The notes under the pieces: generated by a model
The model's database searches: none
Seen by the model: the letters and a program-made list of their open reading frames with translations, nothing else
Told to the model about the DNA's origin: nothing
NCBI GenBank assembly: GCA_001769855.1
Contig: MEPP01000021.1
Location: forward strand, 248,001 to 312,000
Reading direction: 5' to 3'
DNA length: 64,000 bases
Source of the DNA: Bdellovibrionales bacterium GWA2_49_15
Lineage (GTDB): Bacteria; Bdellovibrionota; Bacteriovoracia; Bacteriovoracales; Bacteriovoracaceae
Shown here: positions 51,144 to 59,508 of the stretch, in pieces
Layout of the letters: every line of letters starts with the position of its first letter
Numbering within the stretch: position 1 is the stretch's first letter
Translations under genes and position numbers: made by a program

Positions 51144-51172
51144 ATTATACGCTGGCGTATTGTGGGACACAA
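51144..51172 (-). promoter_or_regulatory. Consensus sigma-70 promoter with palindromic operator, four-gene minus operon
   Basis: Read on the minus strand: -35 TTGTGT (51172-51167), 17-base spacer, perfect -10 TATAAT (51149-51144). A perfect palindrome ATACGC-CA-GCGTAT (51147-51160) covers the upstream half of the -10 box and the spacer, as a repressor operator would. It lies between the stop of the TadG-like gene and the charge-segregated gene, and would drive the operon down to 47423. Confidence 0.75.
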
Positions 51173-51202
51173 GAGTTCAGAGCACAAGACCAACTTGGAT
51201 GA

Positions 51203-53983
51203 TTAATATTCAAAAGTTGGAAAAAGCGAAAGCTGCGTTGTGTCGAGGGAGTTTTTTGAGTTTGGCCCATCACTGCCATAGATAGAGGTTGCATTAACTC
51301 CCCCCCCCATAGAGCCCGAATTTTCAAGATAGGCCGAAAAATTGCTATTAAAGTAGCCTTGATTGGAAAGCAGGTTACTGATGCTAACGAACTTTACGGA
51401 GTAATAATTTCGTTTGGCAATAACTTCTGAATCTCCGGAAAACGGATGTTTAATTTCCCCTGTACTTTCCTCGGCTCCTTGCCGGGCCCCTGGCATAAAA
51501 CCTGTCATGAAGATACCCGGAGTTCCTGATGCCGTATTTTCTACGGTTCCCCCATCGGGCAGCACAAACTGTGAAGTAAGATATTTATCCCCACCATTAA
51601 GGGTGATTCTATTAAAGTACGTTAAAAAAGTTTCGTTAATGGGAACTATCCCGCAGCGCTTGCCTGTAGGTTGGCTCTGGAAAAAATAGGCAAATTTGCT
51701 GGCCATTGGAATTTTGGCACAGGTGGGATCAGCGGGGTCTGCTGCTGCTGCGGTGAGAATGTTACGATGGGAACTCACGTCTGGGGTTATGCCATCGGGA
51801 TAAATGAGGTTGGCTGCTTCTGTCAATCCGGCGCCATCATCGTAATCGTTGGCACCGGCCGTGGGCGTGTCTCGAATCCACTTGGCTACATTTTCAAAAC
51901 CTTTTAGGTAGGTGACGACAGCCGATGCGCTGTTATCAATATGATTGCCGATCATGGTTAACAGGTCTATGGATGACGGAAAGAGAGTCCCTGCACCGAT
52001 AAGAGGGGCGTAGAGTTGGTAATTGACGTAGGGAATGGCCAGGTCGTTCTCAACATTGCCAACCACAACACTTGGTCCTTCAAATGAGGAGCTTCCGGTT
52101 GGATAATAGGCGGGGATGAGATAGTTCATGGCTTCATATTTGGTCGGTCGTCTTATTTTGAGGATTCCCTTGGCCACATCAGTGGCCGAAGGGCCTGTGA
52201 CCGGATTCATGTCCAGTTGTGAAAAAAAGGCCTTAAACTGATCTTGCTGATAGAGTCCTTTTGCATCGTCTGCGGGGAAATCAGTCCCATCCCCGGCCTG
52301 AAAAGGTCTGCAATCACCAGTAATGGGTTTTAAGAGGATAAGGGGCAATGGCCCTGATTCATGCTTGGGCATATCCGCCCCCGGCAAATAGTCGTAAACC
52401 AAATTTGGAATGGCGAAGGCCGCGGATTGACCTGCAACGGGAGTTCCCCCAATTGTACGACCGGTATCGGTGACATAAAAGTCGAGCGTCGCCGGAATTG
52501 GTTTTCCTTTTGCAAAGCCTGCACTCAACGTACCAGGATCAAGCCCCACAGCTTCATGGACTGTCCTATAAGGGCTTTCCCCTCGCGGGTATACAGAAGA
52601 AACATCCGTTTTAAAGTTCCGAGGCCCAATTCGTCCTCCCATAGGTTTTGCCGCAGCATATGCCGTGAGAGTGATGCCATCGTTCTTTTCAAAAGGGTAA
52701 AAGAGCCCAATGAATTTGGCTTCGCCTTTAACGGCATAATAGGTAACGATATTGGGATTTTTCACAAATCCCACAGGAAGTCCCGGAACGGGAATGGCCG
52801 TCTTGGAACCAATACACTCACCTTCAGATCTGACCTCCGCGAGTTCTCCGACTGTGGAGACGAAGGCCGTGAAGAAGATGGCATAATTCATCGGGAACAT
52901 CTGAAGATCCACATAGTGTTTGGTTAAGGCCGTCGAGCCTCCCTCAGGTGGCGGGTATTCTGTCGCTGGAATAAGATAGCCACTCAAAGTGTCAGCGCCA
53001 AATGTACTTGATTTCGGCGGCAGCTCATGAAGCTTAAAAGTGCCTTTTAAATCTTGGTGATTGGGACTATCGCCCCCATCGAGATTTCTCCAGGCGGAGT
53101 AAAAGGCCTTGAGCGGTCTTTCATTTAAAGCCGAGCCGTCTTGCAGGGTGGTGCCGGGACTTGCCGAGCAGCCATCAAAGCAGATGGAGGGTATGGGAGG
53201 GCGATTGATCAGCATTTCAAGATTGCGGATTCTGAAGGCCAATTCCATGGCCTTCGGCCATACCCCGGTTCGATCGGCGGCAATGGAAAAACCCTGATTG
53301 GCGACACCGTCTTGTCCCCCTCCGGGACCAAAGGTCCAAATCATCCCCGTACCAAAGTTGAGATCAGTACGGCGGGAACAGTCTTTGGCCTTTTCGGCAA
53401 CTACAGTATTGAGAAACTCTTCCGTTTTTTCACTGATAGAAGGAAGTCCCACGGTATTGAAGCGGGGAATTCCAGGAACGTTGGCCCTGGCGCAGATATT
53501 GACACTGCTGCCTGGGTGGATACAAATGGTGGGGATATTAAATGGGTCGTAGGCCTCTTTGTGGTAGCCTAAGTTTGGTACTGCACCTCCGCCTCGGTTC
53601 GGTTCAAAGGATTTCGCGCGGAATCGGGTCATGCCTGTGCCACCGTTGGCCCCCTCATCGAGGACCGCAGGATTTCCTAGCTGACCTAAAACGTAATATT
53701 TAAACAACCACTCCTTGTAGTTGTTTCGCATTTCCCAATTCACGTAGGCGATTTGAGTTAAGAGTCGTGCTTGGCTTGCGGCCCCAGAATAGGCTGCGGC
53801 ATCCACGGCGTTTTGCAGATTGATTTTGGCCCGCACAAACAGTCCCACGTTAATGATGAAGGCAATGAGACAAATAATAATAATCAGCGTCACCCCCATG
53901 AACATGGACAGCTGACCCGCCTGGGCTGCTCTTGCTGCCAAAAAACCTGGGAGTAAACGAATTTTGCGAAGTTTTTGCATCAT
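51203..53983 (-). CDS. Large TadG-like (Flp pilus type) exported protein, 926 aa
   Basis: The N-terminus is typical of TadE/TadG-like pseudopilins: a basic start, then a helix (AGQLSMFMGVTLIIIICLIAFIINVGLFV) followed by RAKINLQNAVDAAAYSGA, the Tad-type motif, at residues 50-72. The remaining 850 residues are Gly, Pro, Asn and Thr-rich, with paired cysteines scattered (ICIHPGSSVNICARA; CFDGCSA; RCGIVP), pointing to a large extracytoplasmic domain. TadG proteins are linked to Flp pilus assembly in the cell envelope. No other tad gene is nearby. A possible minus-strand promoter (TTGACC 54044-54039, TAGCAT 54021-54016, 17 spacing) lies just upstream. Confidence 0.8.
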   Translation of the reverse strand: MMQKLRKIRLLPGFLAARAAQAGQLSMFMGVTLIIIICLIAFIINVGLFVRAKINLQNAVDAAAYSGAASQARLLTQIAYVNWEMRNNYKEWLFKYYVLGQLGNPAVLDEGANGGTGMTRFRAKSFEPNRGGGAVPNLGYHKEAYDPFNIPTICIHPGSSVNICARANVPGIPRFNTVGLPSISEKTEEFLNTVVAEKAKDCSRRTDLNFGTGMIWTFGPGGGQDGVANQGFSIAADRTGVWPKAMELAFRIRNLEMLINRPPIPSICFDGCSASPGTTLQDGSALNERPLKAFYSAWRNLDGGDSPNHQDLKGTFKLHELPPKSSTFGADTLSGYLIPATEYPPPEGGSTALTKHYVDLQMFPMNYAIFFTAFVSTVGELAEVRSEGECIGSKTAIPVPGLPVGFVKNPNIVTYYAVKGEAKFIGLFYPFEKNDGITLTAYAAAKPMGGRIGPRNFKTDVSSVYPRGESPYRTVHEAVGLDPGTLSAGFAKGKPIPATLDFYVTDTGRTIGGTPVAGQSAAFAIPNLVYDYLPGADMPKHESGPLPLILLKPITGDCRPFQAGDGTDFPADDAKGLYQQDQFKAFFSQLDMNPVTGPSATDVAKGILKIRRPTKYEAMNYLIPAYYPTGSSSFEGPSVVVGNVENDLAIPYVNYQLYAPLIGAGTLFPSSIDLLTMIGNHIDNSASAVVTYLKGFENVAKWIRDTPTAGANDYDDGAGLTEAANLIYPDGITPDVSSHRNILTAAAADPADPTCAKIPMASKFAYFFQSQPTGKRCGIVPINETFLTYFNRITLNGGDKYLTSQFVLPDGGTVENTASGTPGIFMTGFMPGARQGAEESTGEIKHPFSGDSEVIAKRNYYSVKFVSISNLLSNQGYFNSNFSAYLENSGSMGGGVNATSIYGSDGPNSKNSLDTTQLSLFPTFEY

Positions 53984-54353
53984 GCTTTATGGGGAAAAAA
54001 TTGCTTAGTGGCTTAATGCTACTGGAGCCATTCGTTGTGGTCAAATTGAAGTCATCATCACCGGCGATACCTGATTGAATTTCAAGGTATAGTTCGAGTT
54101 ACGTATTGGCACCCATTTTGAAGTCATAGGAGAGAGGCCATGGTAGGCCCGGTGCCAAGGCCAGCAGGACGTTGGATGAAATCGGGTAATCCCTCCCACG
54201 AAAACTTTTCAATCATTTCCCGCTTTTTCCTACCTTTAACCTCGGGCCCCGAAGGGGGCCTGGCGGCCTATCTACGGTGAACGGGCAATTTTAGACCCGT
54301 ATTATGACGTAATCATCGACCTTATAATAAATAGGCAATGGAGACTGAAAAAA
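53984..54353. other. Non-coding stretch of 370 bases with inverted repeats and a short open frame
   Basis: No gene of normal size. It contains: a candidate minus-strand promoter for the TadG-like gene (54016-54044); a perfect 8+8 inverted repeat TTGGCACC (54106-54113)/GGTGCCAA (54151-54158); a GC-rich hairpin GGCCCC (54245-54250)/GGGGCC (54255-54260) without a T-run; and a TATAAT box at 54323-54328 near the start of the next plus-strand gene. On the minus strand a 30-codon frame runs from an ATG at 54216 to a stop at 54124 (MIEKFSWEGLPDFIQRPAG...). I checked for tmRNA, SRP RNA, RNase P and tRNA features and saw none. It may hold a structured leader or a small peptide gene. Confidence 0.4.
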
Positions 54354-54773
54354 GTGAAAGCTAACCATAAAGACCCCCAGATACATCCCATGATCGAGTT
54401 ACGAACCTACAAAGTGAAAAATTCGGCCTTGGATTTTTACTGTCCTTTGTGCCGCATGGAGCGCCAGGTCTCTTGCCGGGTCGGTCTTTCCCCCCTGAAT
54501 TATGTCCAAATTACAATGGTGTCATTTGTTTTGGTCACCCTAACTTTTTCCAGAATGGAAGCCATTGCCTTGGTATGGCCTTTTTTAGTCTGGGCCAGCT
54601 TTGAAATTGCTCGACGCTTGCTTTTTAAGAGAGATGTACCTTGTCCTCATTGCGGTTTTGATGCGACATGGTATAAAAGGGACGTCAAGATGGCCCGCAA
54701 ACTCGTGGCTGAATTCTGGGAAAAGAAAAAATCTCCTTCTCCGCCGACTAAAATTTCACACCCAAATAAGTAG
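54354..54773 (+). CDS. Hypothetical membrane protein with two CxxC pairs, 139 aa
   Basis: Translation starts at GTG with GGAG ten bases upstream. The protein has a CPLCRM pair at about residue 36, a hydrophobic stretch of roughly 40 residues (VQITMVSFVLVTLTF and AIALVWPFLVWASFEIA, one or two helices), and a second pair CPHCG near residue 101, then a basic tail ending in KSPSPPTKISHPNK. The two CxxC pairs could jointly bind zinc as a rubredoxin-like knuckle on the cytoplasmic face. I do not recognise a family. It is followed by ssb after about 130 bases. Confidence 0.68.
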   Translation: MKANHKDPQIHPMIELRTYKVKNSALDFYCPLCRMERQVSCRVGLSPLNYVQITMVSFVLVTLTFSRMEAIALVWPFLVWASFEIARRLLFKRDVPCPHCGFDATWYKRDVKMARKLVAEFWEKKKSPSPPTKISHPNK

Positions 54774-54905
54774 AAACAGTTATTTCAGTGGGTTATCTTC
54801 CAAGTAGGCTTCGGATTATTGCACAACTATTGTCCGACAAGAAAACTTCAGATTGTAAAAGAAAAATGTCTGGGGCATGATTTGTCATCCATTGGAGGAA
54901 TTATT

Positions 54906-55412
54906 ATGAGCGTGAATAAAGTCATCTTATTAGGTCGTCTGGGACAAGATCCAGAATTGAAATACACCCCAAATGGTTCTGCGGTGTGTAGCTTTTCTTT
55001 GGCCACTTCAGAAAATTGGGTGGACAAGGGTGGGCAAAAACAAGAGCGAACCGAGTGGCACCGAATTGTGGTGTGGGGCAAACTCGGAGAGTTATGCAAT
55101 CAATATTTGGCCAAAGGCCGTCAGTGTTTTCTTGAAGGACGTATTCAAACGCGTTCATGGGACGACAAGGAAGGACAGAAGCGCTACATGACAGAGATAA
55201 ATGCGACCACCGTGCAATTTCTTGGTGCAAACAGCGAACGCGGGGCCCAAACATCTGCCTCTGATCGACCAAATCAGCGCCCTGAGGGAAAGCGTGATGA
55301 CTCTAATTCTACCAACAACGGCCCTGCGGCCAACAATGGCGGTGGAGTGCTTGATAGGGATTATCAGATGAATCCAGATGCAACCTTTACCGCTGATGAC
55401 ATCCCGTTTTAG
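54906..55412 (+). CDS. ssb: Single-stranded DNA-binding protein
   Basis: A 168-residue SSB with an N-terminal OB fold ([73 protein letters not shown]), a low-complexity Gln/Asn/Gly linker, and the acidic tip ending DIPF that recruits repair proteins such as RecO. The ATG at 54906 is preceded by TTGGAGGAATTATT, giving a strong site; an ATG in the same frame at 54819 lacks one. A terminator follows 30 bases after the stop. Full length and both functional ends are present. Confidence 0.98.
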   Translation: MSVNKVILLGRLGQDPELKYTPNGSAVCSFSLATSENWVDKGGQKQERTEWHRIVVWGKLGELCNQYLAKGRQCFLEGRIQTRSWDDKEGQKRYMTEINATTVQFLGANSERGAQTSASDRPNQRPEGKRDDSNSTNNGPAANNGGGVLDRDYQMNPDATFTADDIPF

Positions 55413-55442
55413 TCGGGTTTAAGGTCCAATGTACCATATTAT

Positions 55443-55469
55443 AAGGGCCCAAAAGGGCCCTTTTTTTTT
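55443..55469 (+). terminator. Rho-independent terminator after ssb
   Basis: Eight-pair stem AAGGGCCC (55443-55450)/GGGCCCTT (55455-55462) with an AAAA loop, followed by an unbroken run of T residues to 55468. It lies about 30 bases after the ssb stop and closes that unit before the HD-GYP gene. Confidence 0.92.
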
Positions 55470-55532
55470 ATGGCCGGCCTGGGTTTCTGCCGAAAAGCAA
55501 TTTGTAGTGGTTTAAGTAATCGGTAGGAACAC

Positions 55533-56681
55533 GTGAGTTATTTTTCTATTCCTTTTGAGTTTGTCGTGATGGGGTCAAAGATGCTCTTTGACCTGTATGT
55601 GAATTCATCCACCCATGATGTGCGTGAGCATTTTGTGCGCATTTTTCCGAAGGGCCAAGTCTTAACAGCTTATGATCTTGATATTTTTCGCCAAAAATAT
55701 CATCAACTCTATGTTTCAGAGACGCAACGCGATTTATATTTGGCGAGTCTCTCGTCCAATACAAATCTTACGGAAACTAAAAAAACTGAAGTGATCAAAG
55801 AGTCAGCAATCAAATATCTATCCACTCTTTTTGATGCAAAAAAACAATTTACGACTGAGCTCCTGCACGACACGATTAGTGGTTGCCGCGAATCTATTGA
55901 GTCGATGGTGCATGTAATCAAAGGGAAAGACATTAGTGATGTGCAAAAATTGATTGGAGATTTAAGTTTTCACGATTTTTATACCTATGATCATTCGATT
56001 AATGTGGCGATGTATTCCATGGCCCTTTTTCAGGCGGCCAAGGGAAATGCCTCCAAAGCGGAAATTGTCACTGCCGGTCTTGGTGGCTTACTCCACGATC
56101 TGGGCAAGCTCAAAATCTCAACTCAGATCATCAATAATCCAGATAAATTATCTGATAAAGATTTTTTAATTATTAAAAACCATCCCAGGCTTGGAAAAGA
56201 ATTATTTGAAAAAAATAAACTGGCCATGAGCGGGATTGATTTGGGTACCATTGAAAGAATCATCTTTGAACACCATGAAAATTTCAATGGCACAGGTTAT
56301 CCAAATCAACTCGAAGGCGAGAACATTCATCTGATGGCGCGCGTGACGGCGATTGCCGATTTCTTTGATGCGATCACGACGAAGCGTTCTTATCACGAAG
56401 TTTTGAGTACGGAGGATGCTTTGGCCATTATGGCCAATTCAGCCAGTAAGAAAATTGACCCGGTCTTGTTTACGATGTTTACCACCCGAGTGAAAAATCT
56501 TGTTCTCAACGGTAAAAATCATTTTTGCGTGAAAGATGACTTCGATCCTTGTCAGCCTCATCGCGTGCTTCCTGTTGAAAAAATTCCACCCAGCAAGCAG
56601 GAACATAATCTATTTGAAAAAGAGAATAAATTCGGCTCAGTCAAAGCTGATGGCGATGTCGCCAAGAAAAAAGCTGCTTAA
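55533..56681 (+). CDS. HD-GYP domain protein (probable cyclic di-GMP phosphodiesterase)
   Basis: Residues 150-330 form an HD-GYP domain: YDHSINVAMYSMALFQ, H188-D189 in LLHDLGKLKIS, H247-H248-E249 in FEHHENFNGTGYP, and RVTAIADFFDAITTKRSYHE. The GYP motif is kept, as NGTGYP. Such enzymes degrade cyclic di-GMP, which controls motility and attachment and, in Bdellovibrio, predatory life. The first 145 residues are helical and unlike a known sensor. The start is GTG with TAGGA about six bases upstream. The gene converges with secG seven bases after its stop. A polar tail of about 45 residues follows the catalytic domain. Confidence 0.92.
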   Translation: MSYFSIPFEFVVMGSKMLFDLYVNSSTHDVREHFVRIFPKGQVLTAYDLDIFRQKYHQLYVSETQRDLYLASLSSNTNLTETKKTEVIKESAIKYLSTLFDAKKQFTTELLHDTISGCRESIESMVHVIKGKDISDVQKLIGDLSFHDFYTYDHSINVAMYSMALFQAAKGNASKAEIVTAGLGGLLHDLGKLKISTQIINNPDKLSDKDFLIIKNHPRLGKELFEKNKLAMSGIDLGTIERIIFEHHENFNGTGYPNQLEGENIHLMARVTAIADFFDAITTKRSYHEVLSTEDALAIMANSASKKIDPVLFTMFTTRVKNLVLNGKNHFCVKDDFDPCQPHRVLPVEKIPPSKQEHNLFEKENKFGSVKADGDVAKKKAA

Positions 56682-56688
56682 ATCTATC

Positions 56689-57075
56689 TTACTTTTTGTC
56701 GGTCTTAGTATCGGTGGCCTTTGCTGCGGGAGCAGTGGATTCTGTGGCTTTGGCATCTTTGGCTGCAGCAGGCGCGTCAGCTTTTTTAGCGTCTGAGCTG
56801 AGAGGACGAGTAACGGGCGCTTCAGTATCCAGAATTGACTTGGAGGTATAATTCGACTGCAACCGTGCTAAAAAAAGAGAATTGATAAGAAAGAGCGTCG
56901 CTAAGACGGCCGTGATTTTACCCAGAATATTCCCGCGCTGAGAGCCAGACAAGACAGCATCTGAAGCACCGCCTCCCATGAGACCTACCTCAGCACCTTT
57001 TCCAAACTGAAGTAATACACAGAGAATCAGCAGAATTGAGATAGAAGCCTGTAAAACCATCAACATTGTTATCAT
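56689..57075 (-). CDS. secG: Preprotein translocase subunit SecG
   Basis: The small SecYEG subunit, with two membrane helices: residues 3-22 (TMLMVLQASISILLILCVLL) and 52-70 (LGKITAVLATLFLINSLFLA). Between them is the hallmark QFGKGAEVGLMGGGASDAVLSGSQRGN. The protein carries an extended C-terminal tail of about 45 residues rich in Ala, Lys, Asp and Thr (AKKADAPAAAKDAKATESTAPAAK), longer than in E. coli. AAGGA precedes the ATG. It lies downstream of pgk on the same strand, across a gap of about 100 bases that holds its own promoter and a palindrome. Confidence 0.93.
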   Translation of the reverse strand: MITMLMVLQASISILLILCVLLQFGKGAEVGLMGGGASDAVLSGSQRGNILGKITAVLATLFLINSLFLARLQSNYTSKSILDTEAPVTRPLSSDAKKADAPAAAKDAKATESTAPAAKATDTKTDKK

Positions 57076-57128
57076 ATTTTTTCCTTAAGCCTGTGAGTCA
57101 TTTTGAGATTTTGATATTTAGCTGCACA

Positions 57129-57158
57129 GTAATAATTGAAAGTGCGGCACTTTGGCAA
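57129..57158 (-). promoter_or_regulatory. Candidate secG promoter spanning a perfect palindrome
   Basis: On the minus strand, TTGCCA (57158-57153) and TATTAC (57134-57129) are 18 bases apart, an acceptable though weak pair. A perfect 15-base palindrome, AAAGTGC-G-GCACTTT (57139-57153), fills the spacer, so a repressor or activator dimer could sit there. It may instead be a hairpin at the 3' end of the pgk transcript; there is no T-run. Confidence 0.4.
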
Positions 57159-57177
57159 GTATTGCGCACCGCCACTT

Positions 57178-58368
57178 TTAGTGCACGCCAAATTTTAAAG
57201 CATTAATGCCTACCAATGAACCTTCCTCAATGTATTCAAGGCTAGCTCCGCCTCCGGTGGACACATGACCAATTTTCTTTTCGACGCCTGATTGTTTGAC
57301 CGCGCTCACTGAATCTCCACCGCCAACCAAAGTGAAGGCATTGGAAAGTTCAGATAAGATTTGGGCAACGGCAAAGGTACCAGAAGCAAAATTAGAGTTT
57401 TCAAAGTATCCCATCGGGCCATTCCACAGAACCGTTTTGCAATTCTTCAAGGTTTCCTTGAATTTTTTCAAAGTGTTTGGGCCGATGTCTAGGCCAATTA
57501 AATTGTCTGGAATTTCTGCCGTACTAACTGGAATAGGTTTGCCTTCTAGAGAGTCACTGACGATATGGTCGATCGGGAGCATAATTTTCTGACCGGTAGG
57601 GAGCTGTAAAATGCTCTTGGCCAATTTGACGTCTTCTGCGGAACAAAGCGATTTACCAATATTAACCCCTTTCGCCGCCAGGAAAGGGTAGGCCATGGCC
57701 CCGCCAATCAAAAGTTGGTCCACTTCACTGAGAATGTTTTCAATAATTTTGATTTTGTCAGAAACTTTTGCCCCACCCATGATGGCGACAAAAGGATGCT
57801 GGGGCTTATGAACGATTTTATCGAGTGCTTCAATTTCACGACGGAGCAGAAGTCCACCAAGGGCCTTGTTTTTAAAATGCTGAACAACTCCGTAGGTGGA
57901 TGCATGTTTCCTGTGGGCCGTCCCAAAAGCGTCATTGACGAAATACTCTGCGTAACTCGCGAGGGTTTTTGCAAAAGCCGGATCGTTGGCCTCTTCTTCC
58001 TTTTGAAAGCGCAAATTTTCCAGCAGAATCAAACGAGGATGGCTTAGGGTTAAAAGTGTTTTTATGCCAGCATCAACAGCTGATTCAGTAAGAACAACCT
58101 CCTCCTCCAGTTTTTGCGCCAGATAGGTGGCCACTGGCAAAAGAGAGTATTTTTTTTCAGGTCCCTTTGGACGACCGAGATGACTCATCATGATGAGTTT
58201 TTTCACGCCCATCTTAATAAGAAGGTTAATCGTCGACAGGGCTTCATCAATCCGAGTTGTATCGGTGATTTTGCTTGAGTCTGCTTTGTCGAGGGGAACA
58301 TTGAAATCAAAACGTGCTAAGACCGTTTTGCCTTTCAGATCAACTTCGTCAATAAATTTAATCGCCAT
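57178..58368 (-). CDS. pgk: Phosphoglycerate kinase
   Basis: Transfers phosphate between 1,3-bisphosphoglycerate and ADP. The 396-residue protein has the N-terminal RFDFNVPLD, the MSHLGRPKG loop, LLENLRFQKEEEAND, AFGTAHRKHAST, MGGAKVSDKIKIIENIL, and the C-terminal nucleotide site GPMGYFENSNFASGT and VGGGDSVSA followed by HVSTGGGASLEYIE. Its start codon overlaps the gap stop (TAATG), so pgk and gap are translated as a coupled pair. All family motifs are present. Confidence 0.98.
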   Translation of the reverse strand: MAIKFIDEVDLKGKTVLARFDFNVPLDKADSSKITDTTRIDEALSTINLLIKMGVKKLIMMSHLGRPKGPEKKYSLLPVATYLAQKLEEEVVLTESAVDAGIKTLLTLSHPRLILLENLRFQKEEEANDPAFAKTLASYAEYFVNDAFGTAHRKHASTYGVVQHFKNKALGGLLLRREIEALDKIVHKPQHPFVAIMGGAKVSDKIKIIENILSEVDQLLIGGAMAYPFLAAKGVNIGKSLCSAEDVKLAKSILQLPTGQKIMLPIDHIVSDSLEGKPIPVSTAEIPDNLIGLDIGPNTLKKFKETLKNCKTVLWNGPMGYFENSNFASGTFAVAQILSELSNAFTLVGGGDSVSAVKQSGVEKKIGHVSTGGGASLEYIEEGSLVGINALKFGVH

Positions 58369-59378
58369 TACAACTTTGCTCCAATAAAGGCCGCCAAATC
58401 AAGAACGCGGTTCGAGAATCCAATTTCATTGTCATACCAAGCAACCACTTTGGCCGTGTTGCCAATAACATTGGTCAGTGTTGCATCAAAAATCGAAGAA
58501 TGTCGATTGCGAATAAAATCCTGAGAGACGAGTTCTAAATTATTGTAGGCAAGGATTCCCTTTAGGCTTGTTTCAGAGGCTTCCTTCATGGCGGCATTGA
58601 TCTCATCTTTGCTCGCCGCTTTCTTCAAGATTGCCGTGAAGTCTACCATCGATACATCTGGAGTTGGAACGCGAACGGCATATCCATCTAATTTGCCTTT
58701 TAACTCCGGAATAACTTCACCAACGGATTTCGCTGCCCCCGTCGTTGTCGGAATCATAGAAAGGCTGGCTGCGCGGCCGCGACGAACATCTGAGTGATAG
58801 CCGTCGAGGAGAGTTTGATCAGAAGTATAGGCATGCACTGTCAGCATGAAACCATTTTCTATTCCCCATCTCTCATGGAGAACTTTGGCGACGGGGGCCA
58901 AACAGTTGGTTGTGCAGCTTGCATTGGAAATGATGTTATGTTTTTTGGCATCATAAGTTTGATGGTTAATACCCATGACAAAGGTTCCATCCAATCCCTT
59001 CCCTGGAGCGCACATGATTACTTTTTGTACAGTCCCGCGACGATGGAGACCTAGACCTTCCTTATCTTTAAAAATTCCAGTGCTATCGATAACGATATCA
59101 ATCTTGTTATCGGCCCAGGGAATTTGAGAGGGATCTTTATGTGAGTAAAATTTGAGGGTCTTGCCGTCGATATGGAGGTTACCGTTCTCGTACTTTACTT
59201 CACCGGGAAAGGTACCGTGAACGGAATCAAACTTGAGCAGATGAGTATGGACATTTAAATCGCCAAGATCGTTGAGCGCAACAATTTCAAAGTCGCTGAT
59301 CTTCCGAGATAAATATTCACGTAAAATTGTTCTACCGATTCTTCCGACACCGTTAATTCCAACTCTAAGTTTTGGCAT
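58368..59378 (-). CDS. gap: Glyceraldehyde-3-phosphate dehydrogenase
   Basis: Oxidises glyceraldehyde-3-phosphate with NAD+ and phosphate. 336 residues; the Rossmann opening is RVGINGVGRIGRTILR, the NAD-specificity loop NDLGD has Asp, the catalytic cysteine is in ISNASCTTNCLAP, and the C-terminus has the WYDNEIGFSNRVLDL motif. GGAG lies about eight bases before the ATG. It precedes pgk in a coupled pair, the usual glycolytic order, and is divergent from the YhaM-like gene across 130 bases. Confidence 0.98.
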   Translation of the reverse strand: MPKLRVGINGVGRIGRTILREYLSRKISDFEIVALNDLGDLNVHTHLLKFDSVHGTFPGEVKYENGNLHIDGKTLKFYSHKDPSQIPWADNKIDIVIDSTGIFKDKEGLGLHRRGTVQKVIMCAPGKGLDGTFVMGINHQTYDAKKHNIISNASCTTNCLAPVAKVLHERWGIENGFMLTVHAYTSDQTLLDGYHSDVRRGRAASLSMIPTTTGAAKSVGEVIPELKGKLDGYAVRVPTPDVSMVDFTAILKKAASKDEINAAMKEASETSLKGILAYNNLELVSQDFIRNRHSSIFDATLTNVIGNTAKVVAWYDNEIGFSNRVLDLAAFIGAKL

Positions 59379-59508
59379 GGTTCATACTCCGTAATAGAAT
59401 GATTTTTCAGTGCCCAAAAATATGCCACAACCACTTCGCCTTGGGTAGACATTTTGGGCCTATCAGGTATGATGCGGAATTAGTCCTTTTTGGCTTCGGA
59501 GAGTTACT

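Noticed and set aside
53984-54353. tmRNA, SRP RNA, RNase P or tRNA
   Set aside because: None of their conserved cores (for example the SRP tetraloop region or the RNase P P4 sequence) is present.
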